Positions 16,422 through 25,847 of a DNA stretch of 64,000 nucleotides are shown here, piece by piece (positions within the stretch are counted from its first letter, which is position 1; each line of letters starts with the position of its first letter). The stretch comes from Chitinophagaceae bacterium (lineage in GTDB: Bacteria > Bacteroidota > Bacteroidia > Chitinophagales > UBA10324). A model generated the notes under the pieces. It searched no databases, had not been told where the DNA came from, and was given only the letters and a program-made list of their open reading frames with translations. Location of the stretch: assembly GCA_016717285.1 (NCBI GenBank), contig JADKFU010000004.1, positions 620,001 through 684,000 on the forward strand, given 5' to 3'. The translations under genes and the position numbers were made by a program.

Positions 16422-18857
16422 ATGTTTGCAGTAAACCCTGTTCAGTTGCATATACCTCAGACTTCCCCAATACTGGCCTGCTTTCACTGCGGAGATGAGT
16501 GTGTTGGTGAGTCCATCAGCAGTGGTGATAAAATATTTTGCTGCGACGGCTGCAGGCTCGTGTATGAATTGCTAAGCGAAAATAATCTTTGCACTTACTA
16601 TCAATTAGAGCAATATCCCGGACACAAACCCTATAGTGGAACGAACAAACGGTTCGCATGGCTCGATGATGAAACAGTAGTGAGTCAATTACTTACCTTT
16701 TCAGAAAAAGATATTGCTGCGGTAAAATTTTCGCTGCCTCAGATTCATTGCACCTCGTGCATCTGGCTCCTGGAAAATCTCCACAACATTAAACCCGGAA
16801 TTATTCATGTGCATACCGACTTTCTGAAGAAGGAAGCTTCGGTTACTTTTAACAATCGACTGATTTCTCTCCGGCAGGTGGTGGAAACGCTGGCGGAAAT
16901 AGGCTATGAACCGGACCTTCGGCTAAGTGATCTGCACAGGAAAAATGCAGCAAACACTAACAGAACATTACTTTATAAAATTGGAGTAGCCGGCTTTTGT
17001 TTTGGAAACATCATGATGCTGAGTTTTCCGGAATACCTGACTGGCGTTACAAGTATTGAACCGGCGCTGCGGCATTTTTTTGGTTTTCTTAACCTCCTGC
17101 TTGCGCTACCGGTTTTTTTTTACAGCGCAGGAGACTACTTCATCAATAGCTGGAAAGCGGCCAGACAGAAATATTTCAGCATTGATTTACCCATTGCACT
17201 CGGACTTGCGGCAATGCTGATTCGCAGCACTTATGAAATAATTTCAGGTGACGGTGCCGGCTATTTTGATTCAATGACCGGACTCGTGTTTTTTCTTCTT
17301 GCAGGAAGATATTTTCAGGAGCTTACTTATAAAAACCTGTCTTTTGAGCGCGATTATAAATCCTATTTTCCGATTGCTGCTACCGTGAAAAAAAACGGAA
17401 TTGAAATTTCAACGCCTATTTCCAATCTGAAACCCGGTGATAAAATAATTATTCACAGTGAAGAATTAATTCCTGCCGATGCAGTGCTGCTGAACGGTGC
17501 AGCAAACATTGATTACAGTTTCGTAACCGGTGAAGCGGTGCCGGTAAATAAAAATACCGGTGATTTGATTTATGCCGGCGCAAAACAAAAAGGACCTGCG
17601 ATAGAATTGCTGGTGCAGAAAACAGTGGAACAAAGCTACCTCACTCAATTGTGGAATCACGATAGCTTTCTAAAAAACAAACATGCCACGCTTTCAACCC
17701 TTTCTGATAAAATCAGCAAGTATTTCACACTTGCTATTTTAATGATCGCCTTGCTTACGGCGATCTATTGGTTTCCAAAAGATATGCATCGCGGTATTCT
17801 TGCCTGCACTGCTATTCTCATCATCGCATGTCCTTGTGCATTGGCTATAACCGTCCCCTTTACTTTTGGCAATGTGATCCGCATACTTGGCAGAAATAAT
17901 TTTTACCTGAAGAATGCTGCGGTGGTGGAATCCATTTCCAAAACAAATAGTATTGTTTTTGACAAAACCGGAACAGTTACCGTACAGCAGACAAAACAGC
18001 TCCTGTTCGAAGGCGAAGCACTCACTTCAGAAGAATGGAGGATGATTAAAAGTCTCACTACCCAATCCATTCATCCGCTCAGCAAAAAGATTACGGCCTA
18101 TTTATCCGGCTTCAACGCAATGAAAGTTGAACATTTCACAGAAACACCGGGAGCAGGAATTGCGGGAGAAATTAATGAAACAATGATTCGGGTGGGTTCC
18201 GCGGATTTCATTTCATCGGCGATGTGTCCTATGCACTCATTTTTGAATGGTGATACACGTGTGTATGTTTCCATCAATAACAAATTTGCCGGTACTTTTT
18301 GTTTTTCCAATATGCTTCGCGAAGGATTAAAGGAACAGGTGCACCTGCTGCAAAAAGATTTTCAACTTTTCCTGCTAAGTGGTGACAAGGAAGGAGACCG
18401 TAAACTAATGGAAGATATTTTTCCGGATAAAGAACAACTGTACTTTCAGCAGTCGCCCACCGATAAACTACATTTTATAGACAACCTCCGGCAAATGAAA
18501 AATAAGGTGATGATGATTGGGGATGGATTGAATGATGCCGGCGCTTTGCAACAAAGCGACACCGGCATTGCAGTAAGTGATGATCTTTTGCAATTTTCTC
18601 CTGCCTGCGATGCAATTCTTAAAGGCAGTGAATTTAAAAAGCTTTCCTCCTTCCTCCAGTTTTGCAAATCAGCTATTCATATTATCTGGCTCACTTTCGG
18701 CATTTCTTTATTATACAATGTAGTTGGAATTTCTTTTGCCGTACGAGGTGAATTGTCGCCAATGGTAGCGGCCATTCTGATGCCCTTAAGTTCTATCAGT
18801 GTTATACTGATCACAACGGTTTCAACAAAATGGAAAGCGGCAAAACTTAAACTCTGA
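16422..18857 (+). CDS. ccoI: Copper-translocating P1B-type ATPase for cbb3 oxidase assembly (CcoI)
   Basis: Encodes 811 residues. It starts with a Cys-rich module ('CFHCGDEC', 'CCDGC'), then an HMA-like domain with C110-T-S-C113. Eight membrane spans surround the ion-binding C470-P-C472, with the phosphorylated D514 in 'FDKTGTVT' and the ATP-domain motif 'MIGDGLNDAG'. The Cys-rich N-terminal module is typical of CcoI/FixI rather than CopA. It exports Cu needed for cbb3 oxidase maturation. It is divergent from the nos operon and followed by ccoS after 167 bp that include a separate operator pair, so it may be its own unit. Confidence 0.93.
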   Translation: MFAVNPVQLHIPQTSPILACFHCGDECVGESISSGDKIFCCDGCRLVYELLSENNLCTYYQLEQYPGHKPYSGTNKRFAWLDDETVVSQLLTFSEKDIAAVKFSLPQIHCTSCIWLLENLHNIKPGIIHVHTDFLKKEASVTFNNRLISLRQVVETLAEIGYEPDLRLSDLHRKNAANTNRTLLYKIGVAGFCFGNIMMLSFPEYLTGVTSIEPALRHFFGFLNLLLALPVFFYSAGDYFINSWKAARQKYFSIDLPIALGLAAMLIRSTYEIISGDGAGYFDSMTGLVFFLLAGRYFQELTYKNLSFERDYKSYFPIAATVKKNGIEISTPISNLKPGDKIIIHSEELIPADAVLLNGAANIDYSFVTGEAVPVNKNTGDLIYAGAKQKGPAIELLVQKTVEQSYLTQLWNHDSFLKNKHATLSTLSDKISKYFTLAILMIALLTAIYWFPKDMHRGILACTAILIIACPCALAITVPFTFGNVIRILGRNNFYLKNAAVVESISKTNSIVFDKTGTVTVQQTKQLLFEGEALTSEEWRMIKSLTTQSIHPLSKKITAYLSGFNAMKVEHFTETPGAGIAGEINETMIRVGSADFISSAMCPMHSFLNGDTRVYVSINNKFAGTFCFSNMLREGLKEQVHLLQKDFQLFLLSGDKEGDRKLMEDIFPDKEQLYFQQSPTDKLHFIDNLRQMKNKVMMIGDGLNDAGALQQSDTGIAVSDDLLQFSPACDAILKGSEFKKLSSFLQFCKSAIHIIWLTFGISLLYNVVGISFAVRGELSPMVAAILMPLSSISVILITTVSTKWKAAKLKL

Positions 18858-18947
18858 TAAGAAGTCAGACCTGACTATTCTCTAAAAGGAAAAACTTATT
18901 CTTTTCAGTCAACCGCTCTCTATTCGCAATGCTCCATCATTTAATAC

Positions 18948-18961
18948 CTGATAAAAGTCAT
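18948..18961. promoter_or_regulatory. Crp/Fnr-type operator, distal copy upstream of ccoS-ccoNO
   Basis: CTGATAAAAGTCAT contains the core TGAT-N4-GTCA. Its centre (18954.5) lies about 70 bp before the ccoS start and 22 bp from the next copy. Confidence 0.6.
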
Positions 18962-18969
18962 GATTTCAT

Positions 18970-18983
18970 TTGATATTGGTCAT
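18970..18983. promoter_or_regulatory. Crp/Fnr-type operator, proximal copy upstream of ccoS-ccoNO
   Basis: TTGATATTGGTCAT contains the core TGAT-N4-GTCA. Its centre (18976.5) is about 48 bp before the ccoS ATG at 19025. Confidence 0.6.
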
Positions 18984-19024
18984 GTTCTTTGCACAATGCC
19001 CCCAGATACTTTTATGCCCAGATT

Positions 19025-19255
19025 ATGATTGCACTCATCCTCCTGATCTCCTGTAGTTTAATTGTTGCGGTAGCTTTTCTGATTGGTTTTCTCTGGTCGG
19101 TAAGCAGTGGCCAGTATGACGATATCTATACCCCTTCCATTCGAATGCTTTTTGAGAATGAACTAAAAAATGATCAGGAAGCAAGACCTGATACCACAAA
19201 AGAAAATCACGAATCATACAGTCAATCACCTACAAAAAAACAACTTCACCCGTGA
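19025..19255 (+). CDS. ccoS: cbb3 oxidase assembly protein CcoS
   Basis: Encodes 76 residues from the ATG at 19025. The frame extends upstream to 18989, but that would add residues not found in CcoS and start right after an operator. A single N-terminal membrane span is followed by 'GFLWSVSSGQYDDIYTPSIRMLFE', the CcoS signature in which the Asp-rich part follows the helix. It is needed for cofactor insertion into cbb3 oxidase. Its stop overlaps the GTG start of ccoNO (GTGA), so the two are translationally coupled. Confidence 0.88.
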   Translation: MIALILLISCSLIVAVAFLIGFLWSVSSGQYDDIYTPSIRMLFENELKNDQEARPDTTKENHESYSQSPTKKQLHP

Positions 19256-21393
19256 ATCAATCTATTCAACTGGAGCGCTTTGAATACGACAATAAAATTG
19301 TCCGCAAATTTTTAATCGCTACAATCTTATGGGGCGCCGTAGGAATGTTGGTGGGATTACTGGCTGCTCTGGAACTCCCATTCCCATGGCTTAATGGTGG
19401 CATTCCCTGGATAAGTTTTGGTCGTATACGACCACTCCACACCAATGCTGTAATCTTTGCCTTTGTCGGGAACGGCATTTTCATGGGTGTTTATTATTCA
19501 TTGCAGCGTTTACTGAAAGCCCGCATGTTCAGCGACCTGCTCAGTCAATTGCATTTCTGGGGATGGCAACTCATTATTGTGCTGGCTGCTGTCACACTTC
19601 CATTAGGCTTAACCACCAGTAAAGAATATGCGGAACTCGAATGGCCGATTGATATTCTCATCGCTTTGGTCTGGGTCATCTTTGCTATCAACATGTTCGG
19701 AACTATTATTCGCCGTCGCGAACGACACATGTATGTAGCCATTTGGTTTTATATCGCAACAGTGGTAACAGTAGCCGTCCTGCACATCGTAAATTCTCTC
19801 GCGATTCCGGTTTCTTTCATGAAGAGTTATTCAATATATGCCGGTGTTCAGGATGCGCTGGTACAATGGTGGTACGGACACAATGCCGTCGCATTCTTTC
19901 TTACTACTCCATATCTCGGACTGATGTATTATTTTCTACCGAAAGCCGCTAACCGTCCTGTGTATTCATACCGACTTTCTATTGTACACTTCTGGGCGTT
20001 GATCTTTCTTTATATCTGGGCCGGGCCACATCATTTGTTATATACTGCTTTGCCTGATTGGGCACAATCGCTGGGAACTGTTTTCTCCATCATGTTGCTC
20101 GCACCATCATGGGGCGGAATGGTAAACGGATTACTTACACTACGCGGAGCATGGGACAAAGTGCGTGAAGATCCTGTTTTAAAGTTTATGGTGGTTGCCG
20201 TTACGGCTTACGGGATGGCAACTTTCGAAGGACCGTTGCTCTCCATAAAAAGTGTGAACGCTATTTCACACTATACCGATTGGACGATTGCACATGTGCA
20301 TGTTGGCGCTTTGGGTTGGAATGGCTTTCTCACTTTTGGTATGCTGTATTGGCTCATTCCACGATTGTATGGCACTTCCATTTATTCGAAAAAACTGGCA
20401 AACAACCATTTCTGGATCGGTACGATCGGCATCCTGTTTTATGCTATTCCAATGTATTGGGCTGGTTTTGCAGAAAGTTCTATGTGGAAGGAATTTACAC
20501 CTGAAGGTTTCCTCCGCTATCCGAATTTCCTGGAAACAGTAAAAAATATTATTCCGATGTATGATGCCCGTGCCATTGGCGGTCTGATATATTTGGTTGG
20601 AATGTTCATGATGATTTATAATCTGTGGATGACAGCACGGCAAGGAAAATTTATTGGGGATGAAACTGCTGAAGCCGCCTCTTTAAAATCACAGGAATTA
20701 CCTGCCGGTCAAACCCACTGGCACCGCAAACTGGAACGTAAACCTATCCGCTTCGCCTTCATCGCACTCATTGTAATTATGATTGGTGGCTTGATTGAAA
20801 TGATTCCAACATTTATGATTAAGTCAAATATTCCAACCATATCCAGCGTGATGCCATATACGCCGCTGGAACTGGAAGGCCGCGATCTTTACATCCGTGA
20901 AGGTTGCAACACCTGTCATTCCCAAATGATCCGACCGTTCCGCTCAGAAACAGAACGTTATGGCGAATATTCAAAAGCAGGAGAATTTGTTTATGACCAT
21001 CCATTTCTCTGGGGATCGAAACGTACCGGGCCTGACTTGCAACGTGAAGGCAATAAATATCCTAATGCATGGCACTACAATCACCTGATGGATCCAGGAA
21101 GCATGTCGCCCGGAAGCATCATGCCTTCTTATGCATGGTTCGGAGAAAATAAACTGAGCACTTATCACACCGCTGATAAAATTCATGCGATGAGAAAATT
21201 AGGTGTTCCTTATCCGGATGGCTATGAAGAACAGGCTGAAGCTGATTTGAAAAAACAGGCTGCGATAATTGCCAAAGACCTCAACGATAATGGCGTGCCG
21301 GTTAATGGTGATGAAGAAATCATTGCCATCATCTCTTACCTGCAACGACTTGGAACCGACATTAAAAAATCACCTACAGCAAACAACAACTAA
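19252..21393 (+). CDS. ccoN: cbb3-type cytochrome c oxidase, fused subunits I and II (CcoNO)
   Basis: Encodes 713 residues starting at GTG. Residues 1 to about 470 are CcoN, the catalytic haem-copper subunit. Likely ligands are H63 (low-spin haem), H210, H260 and H261 (CuB) and H348/H350 (haems) in 'IAHVHVGALGWNGF'. The remainder is CcoO: a membrane anchor near 500-525, a c-type haem site C552-N-T-C555-H556 and a probable Met ligand in 'PGSIMPSY'. CcoN and CcoO are separate genes in proteobacteria; the fusion is usual in Bacteroidota. This is a high-affinity terminal oxidase for low oxygen. Confidence 0.96.
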   Translation: MNQSIQLERFEYDNKIVRKFLIATILWGAVGMLVGLLAALELPFPWLNGGIPWISFGRIRPLHTNAVIFAFVGNGIFMGVYYSLQRLLKARMFSDLLSQLHFWGWQLIIVLAAVTLPLGLTTSKEYAELEWPIDILIALVWVIFAINMFGTIIRRRERHMYVAIWFYIATVVTVAVLHIVNSLAIPVSFMKSYSIYAGVQDALVQWWYGHNAVAFFLTTPYLGLMYYFLPKAANRPVYSYRLSIVHFWALIFLYIWAGPHHLLYTALPDWAQSLGTVFSIMLLAPSWGGMVNGLLTLRGAWDKVREDPVLKFMVVAVTAYGMATFEGPLLSIKSVNAISHYTDWTIAHVHVGALGWNGFLTFGMLYWLIPRLYGTSIYSKKLANNHFWIGTIGILFYAIPMYWAGFAESSMWKEFTPEGFLRYPNFLETVKNIIPMYDARAIGGLIYLVGMFMMIYNLWMTARQGKFIGDETAEAASLKSQELPAGQTHWHRKLERKPIRFAFIALIVIMIGGLIEMIPTFMIKSNIPTISSVMPYTPLELEGRDLYIREGCNTCHSQMIRPFRSETERYGEYSKAGEFVYDHPFLWGSKRTGPDLQREGNKYPNAWHYNHLMDPGSMSPGSIMPSYAWFGENKLSTYHTADKIHAMRKLGVPYPDGYEEQAEADLKKQAAIIAKDLNDNGVPVNGDEEIIAIISYLQRLGTDIKKSPTANNN

Positions 21394-21395
21394 CC

Positions 21396-21587
21396 ATGTT
21401 TCAAAATAATCTCGCTTCCATCACCGGTATTGCTATCTATCCGTTGATTTCGTTTGTGGCTTTCTTCCTGTTCTTTGCCGCTGTAAGTGTTTACGCTTTT
21501 ATGCAGGATAAGCAGGAAATAAAAAAAATCAGCGAAATGCCATTGCACGATGATGTAATTACGGAACAGCAAAATCATAACGCTTAA
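21396..21587 (+). CDS. ccoQ: Small cbb3 oxidase subunit (CcoQ-like)
   Basis: Encodes 63 residues with one membrane span ('IYPLISFVAFFLFFAAVSVY') and a short charged tail. It lies between ccoNO and ccoP, three bases after the ccoNO stop. Sequence in this family is poorly conserved, so the name comes mainly from size, topology and place. Confidence 0.78.
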   Translation: MFQNNLASITGIAIYPLISFVAFFLFFAAVSVYAFMQDKQEIKKISEMPLHDDVITEQQNHNA

Positions 21588-21618
21588 TAATTGCAGCAGA
21601 CCTTTTTAAAAATTCGCC

Positions 21619-22572
21619 ATGAAAAAAAATAAGATCACCCTCTTCATCGCAGCTTATGCTTTGCTTTTCTCTTTACCTGTGGCGGCACAGCAGACCGGAA
21701 CCGCTTCTTCCACAGTAGCTTCTTCCTTCGCTACGTATCAATCATTTTATTACGTAATCGCAGGATTGTTGCTGGTGATGTTCTTTATGATGCTCACGAT
21801 GTTAAAACTTGCAAAGCTGATTGGTGAACAACAATACCATATCATTCATGGTAAGCCAATGGAAACGGCATCGGAACTGGCTGCTCAAAAAACAAAGGAA
21901 GACTGGTTTACAACTGCCTGGAAGAAACTGACCGCCTCCGTTCCAAAAGGAGTTGAGAAAGATGTGATGCTTGACCATAATTATGACGGTATACGTGAAC
22001 TGGATAATCGGATGCCTCCGTGGTTACAGTACATTTTTATTGTTTCTGTTGCCACAGCAATTACTTACTTATTTGTTTTTCATGTTTACCATATCGGAAA
22101 ACTTCCTCTCGAAGAATATGCTGCAGAATTGAACCAGGCAGAAACACAAAAAGCGATGATGTTGCAAACAGCCGGTTCTTCCATTGATGAATCGACAGTA
22201 AAACTGTTAACAGATGTGTCGTCAATTGCTGCAGGAAAAACAATCTTCATCGCACGCTGCTCTCCTTGCCATGGCCAAAAAGGTGAAGGTGGTGTAGGCC
22301 CGAATCTCACGGATGATTATTGGTTACATGGAGGCGCCATTGGTGATGTATTCAAAACAGTGAAGTATGGTATTCCTGCCAAAGGAATGGTAAGCTGGAG
22401 TGGTATCCTGAAAGCGGAAGAAATGGAAACAGTTTCCAGCTTTATCATGTCATTGCATGGAACCAATCCGCCGAATCCGAAAGCGCCTCAGGGTGATAAA
22501 TTTGTACCGCAGGTAATTGTGGCGAGTGATACAGTGGCCGTTGTTATAGATACTACCAAAGTGAAATCATAA
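21619..22572 (+). CDS. ccoP: cbb3 oxidase cytochrome c subunit CcoP (one haem)
   Basis: Encodes 317 residues. A signal-like N-terminus is followed by a membrane span near 48-70, a cytoplasmic loop, a second span near 138-155 after 'LDNRMPPWLQYIF' (the CcoP signature), and one cytochrome c domain with C214-S-P-C217-H218, 'GEGGVGPNLTDDYW' and a Met in 'PAKGMVSW'. Proteobacterial CcoP has two haems; a single one is usual in Bacteroidota. It delivers electrons to CcoNO. Confidence 0.93.
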   Translation: MKKNKITLFIAAYALLFSLPVAAQQTGTASSTVASSFATYQSFYYVIAGLLLVMFFMMLTMLKLAKLIGEQQYHIIHGKPMETASELAAQKTKEDWFTTAWKKLTASVPKGVEKDVMLDHNYDGIRELDNRMPPWLQYIFIVSVATAITYLFVFHVYHIGKLPLEEYAAELNQAETQKAMMLQTAGSSIDESTVKLLTDVSSIAAGKTIFIARCSPCHGQKGEGGVGPNLTDDYWLHGGAIGDVFKTVKYGIPAKGMVSWSGILKAEEMETVSSFIMSLHGTNPPNPKAPQGDKFVPQVIVASDTVAVVIDTTKVKS

Positions 22573-22621
22573 AATGACGCAGTAATTGTGCTGCGATTAT
22601 GAAAGATGATTTCAACATACA

Positions 22622-24079
22622 ATGACTCACGCAATTATAGAACCCGAATCTTTTCGCGACCACCTTTCCATTCTTGATGAGAAAGGAAAGCGCAGGTGGA
22701 TCTATCCAAGATTCCAGGCAGGAAAAGTATTTACCCGCAGAAATATTTTTGCGTATCTCATGCTCGCACTTTTAGTGATGGGGCCTTTTTTGAAGATTGA
22801 TGGTCATCCGGTATTTCTCTTCAATGTGCTCGAACGTAAATTCATTGTCTGGGGAATTGCATTCTTCCCGCAGGACTTTTTTCTTTTCGGCCTTGCCATG
22901 CTTACTTTTTTTGTTTTCATTATCCTATTCACATCTGTCTTTGGCAGATGGTGGTGCGGCTACGCCTGCCCGCAAACCATTTTCATGGAATTTATTTTCC
23001 GGAGAATTGAGTACGCGATAGAAGGAGATGCGCAACAACGGAGACAGCTTGATAAAGCTGAATGGAACGCAGAAAAAATCTGGAAGAAGAGCAGTAAGCA
23101 CATTCTCTTCTTCTTCATCTCATTTCTCATTTCAAATATCTTTCTCGCTTACATCATCGGTATGGATGAGTTGCAGAAAATCATGACCGAACCGATAACA
23201 GAACATTTCATCGGCTTTGTCGCCATCATCGTTTTTTCAGGTGTGTTTTATGTGGTGTTTGCCTTTCTGCGCGAACAGGTTTGTATTGGTGTTTGTCCCT
23301 ACGGAAGACTGCAGGGCGTTTTGCTCGATAAAGATTCGATGGTAGTTTCCTACGATCATGTGAGAGGAGAACCGAGAGGTAAACTAAATACTGCCGGTAC
23401 CGGCGATTGTATTGACTGCCATTTGTGTGTGGCTGTTTGTCCTACCGGAATTGATATCCGCAACGGAACACAACTCGAATGCATCAATTGTGCTGCCTGT
23501 ATTGATGCCTGCAATTCCATCATGCAAAAAGTGCATCGTCCCGAAGGACTGATACGTGTAGCTTCGCACCGTCAGATTTTAACAAAGAAAAAATTCACCA
23601 TCACCCAACGCATGATCGGCTATGCCTGCCTTTGGACAGTTTTAATTACAGTGCTCGGTTATCTTGTTGTATCAAGGCCGGAAGTTCAAACCACCATTCT
23701 TCGGGCACCAGGGCAACTGTTTCAAAAACAGGAACATGATTTCATTTCGAACCTATACACCGTCAACCTGGTAAATAAATCTTTTCACGATCACAACATT
23801 GAACTGAAAGTAATGTCACCCGAACATTCGTCGCTTTCAATGGTAGGCAAAAACCTCTTCACAAAAAGTGAAGAAATTACAGATGGAACATTTTTTATCC
23901 AACTCCCGCAAAGCGATATTACCAACATTAAAACCAAAGTGCAGATTGCTGTCTATTCAAATGGAAATAAAATTGATCAGCTGGAAACTACATTTATCGG
24001 TCCTGTTTATAAACAATCTGGTAGTGAAGAACACACGGAAAAGAAGGAGCTGGAAAATGAAACGGAAAAGGAACACTGA
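22622..24079 (+). CDS. ccoG: cbb3 oxidase accessory ferredoxin-like membrane protein CcoG
   Basis: Encodes 485 residues. Several membrane spans carry 'GRWWCGYACPQTIFME' and 'QVCIGVCPYGRLQG'. Two 4Fe-4S motifs follow ('CIDCHLCVAVCPTGID', 'CINCAACIDACNSIM'), and a C-terminal immunoglobulin-like periplasmic domain starts after the last span near 340-360. This is the CcoG/RdxA/FixG layout, a proposed copper reductase in cbb3 assembly. It is 49 bp after ccoP. Confidence 0.94.
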   Translation: MTHAIIEPESFRDHLSILDEKGKRRWIYPRFQAGKVFTRRNIFAYLMLALLVMGPFLKIDGHPVFLFNVLERKFIVWGIAFFPQDFFLFGLAMLTFFVFIILFTSVFGRWWCGYACPQTIFMEFIFRRIEYAIEGDAQQRRQLDKAEWNAEKIWKKSSKHILFFFISFLISNIFLAYIIGMDELQKIMTEPITEHFIGFVAIIVFSGVFYVVFAFLREQVCIGVCPYGRLQGVLLDKDSMVVSYDHVRGEPRGKLNTAGTGDCIDCHLCVAVCPTGIDIRNGTQLECINCAACIDACNSIMQKVHRPEGLIRVASHRQILTKKKFTITQRMIGYACLWTVLITVLGYLVVSRPEVQTTILRAPGQLFQKQEHDFISNLYTVNLVNKSFHDHNIELKVMSPEHSSLSMVGKNLFTKSEEITDGTFFIQLPQSDITNIKTKVQIAVYSNGNKIDQLETTFIGPVYKQSGSEEHTEKKELENETEKEH

Positions 24080-24091
24080 AAATCTATTAAC

Positions 24092-24541
24092 ATGAGAATT
24101 AACTGGGGAACCGGCATTACCATTACATTTTCGTTGTTTGCTGCAGGCATGTTGTCACTCGTTTGGTTATGTGTTCAACAGCCACAGGATCTTGTAAGTG
24201 TTGATTACTACAACCGCGAAATCGCTTTTCAACAGCAAATCAATAAAACCTCGAATACACTTGAACTGTTGCAACCGCTCCAGTTCAATTACGATGCTGC
24301 AACGCACTCGGTAATCATTTTATTTCCGCCTGAAATGAAAGGCAAATCTTTAAGTGGTGCACTTCAGTTTTTCAAACCCGACAATGCGGCATTGGATTTT
24401 GAGATACCGGTTCATCCTGACCAATCATTAGGTCAACTCGTAGACGCTGGTAAAATGAAGAATGGGTTATGGCACATTAAGGCCGATTGGAAATCGGATG
24501 AAAATAGTTTCTACCAGGAAGCAAGTATTGTAATCAAATAA
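24092..24541 (+). CDS. ccoH: cbb3 oxidase assembly protein CcoH (FixH family)
   Basis: Encodes 149 residues: an N-terminal membrane span (about 6-28), then 'DLVSVDYYNREIAFQQQINKT', the FixH signature, and a beta-rich domain ending 'GLWHIKADWKSDENSFYQEA'. It is anchored in the inner membrane facing the periplasm. It sits 12 bp after ccoG in the standard ccoGH order. Confidence 0.9.
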   Translation: MRINWGTGITITFSLFAAGMLSLVWLCVQQPQDLVSVDYYNREIAFQQQINKTSNTLELLQPLQFNYDAATHSVIILFPPEMKGKSLSGALQFFKPDNAALDFEIPVHPDQSLGQLVDAGKMKNGLWHIKADWKSDENSFYQEASIVIK

Positions 24542-24554
24542 TTAAAAAAATATT

Positions 24555-25247
24555 ATGATTTGGGGCGGTTTCATGCTCGGTTTATTGGGTAGCTTTCACT
24601 GCGTGGGCATGTGTGGACCACTTGCGATGGCATTACCTGATTCAAATGCATCCAATGCCCGCTTTATTTGGGGAAGAATCTTATACAACCTCGGACGTGC
24701 AACTTCTTATGCATTGATGGGCGCATTTTTCGGACTCATTGGATTTGGATTTTATTTTTCCGGCATTCAGCAAGGCATGAGTATCACCATTGGACTATTG
24801 TTGCTCTTTAGTGCCATTCCTGTTTTTACAGAATTTAAAAACCGTTGGCAGTTTGGTTTTTCAGGCAAACTAAAAAAACTACTCGCTCCGCTTTTTTTAA
24901 AAACATCCGCTTCCAATTTATATTTCATCGGATTGCTAAATGGATTACTGCCCTGTGGATTTGTTTACATGGGAATTGCAGGCGCACTTCTCGCCGGAAC
25001 CGTCATTAATGGTGCACTCTTCATGTTGTTGTTTGGATTAGGAACATTTCCAATGATGATGTTGCTTTCTGTCAGCCGGAGATTTGCCACGCCAAAATTT
25101 CGGTTCCGCATTAATCGCCTGATGCCGCACATAGCGATGTTGGTAGGTATGCTTTTAATATTGCGCGGCCTCAACCTTGGTATTCCATATCTGAGTCCCG
25201 ATCTCTCTATGAGTGCGCAGCAGACCAATAATTGCTGTCATAAATAA
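24555..25247 (+). CDS. SafE/UreH-like membrane protein at the end of the cbb3 operon
   Basis: Encodes 230 residues, about six membrane spans, starting 'MIWGGFMLGLLGSFHCVGMCGPLAMALP' (GSxHCxGMCGP signature) and containing 'GLLNGLLPCGFVYMGIAGAL'. These belong to the sulfite exporter TauE/SafE-like family, members of which commonly follow ccoGH and are thought to help copper supply. The conserved Cys and Met residues in the first and fourth segments would fit metal transfer. It is 13 bp after ccoH, so it is in the same operon. Confidence 0.88.
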   Translation: MIWGGFMLGLLGSFHCVGMCGPLAMALPDSNASNARFIWGRILYNLGRATSYALMGAFFGLIGFGFYFSGIQQGMSITIGLLLLFSAIPVFTEFKNRWQFGFSGKLKKLLAPLFLKTSASNLYFIGLLNGLLPCGFVYMGIAGALLAGTVINGALFMLLFGLGTFPMMMLLSVSRRFATPKFRFRINRLMPHIAMLVGMLLILRGLNLGIPYLSPDLSMSAQQTNNCCHK

Positions 25248-25321
25248 TTGCTGATTTCCTTTTTAGTGAAGCACTTTGTTATTGCTGTGAGTGGTAATTT
25301 CGGCGAATAAAATTCTTTACC

Positions 25322-25699
25322 ATGAAAAATGCGTTAAACTGGTTCGAGATTCCTGCTTTGGATTTTCAACGGGCTCAAAATTTTTATGAAACAGTTTTTG
25401 AATTTCAAATGCCTGTCATCATCAATGAAGAAAACTTCAAAATGGGATTGTTGCCTGCGGATGCAGCGGCCGTTGGAGGTGCCATCGTGTGGAATACTAA
25501 TTCATACAAGCCATCATCCACTGAAGGTGTACTGATTTATCTGAATGCAAATCCGGATCTTGAAATCATGCAGCATCGGATTGAAAAAGCAGGTGGAAAA
25601 ATAGTGATTACAAAACGACAGATTTCTCCTCAGTTCGGGTTTATGGCTATCTTCAATGACAGTGAAGGCAACCGGCTTGCTTTGCACTCCAATTCATAA
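25322..25699 (+). CDS. VOC-family (glyoxalase-like) protein
   Basis: Encodes 125 residues: 'NWFEIPALDFQRAQNFYETVFEFQM' is the typical first VOC strand-helix, and 'GFMAIFNDSEGNRLALHSN' the last strand with its Glu/His region. It resembles the Bacteroidota group annotated as lactoylglutathione-lyase-related proteins; the substrate is unknown. It stands 74 bp after the cbb3 operon without a clear terminator between. Confidence 0.85.
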   Translation: MKNALNWFEIPALDFQRAQNFYETVFEFQMPVIINEENFKMGLLPADAAAVGGAIVWNTNSYKPSSTEGVLIYLNANPDLEIMQHRIEKAGGKIVITKRQISPQFGFMAIFNDSEGNRLALHSNS

Positions 25700-25847
25700 C
25701 CTGACAATTCTAATGATAGCACGGCACTATTTTGCCTGCTTCTTCCAGTCTGCTATTCTAACCGTTCCGTGTTTCATACTTTAAGTTGCTACTTGCAATC
25801 CAATACCTTTTCATTTACTTTGCCAAAATTTGAACTTTACATTCTCT

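Noticed and set aside
21619..22572. CcoP thought truncated because it has one haem site
   Set aside because: Length and membrane layout are normal for the Bacteroidota form with one haem.
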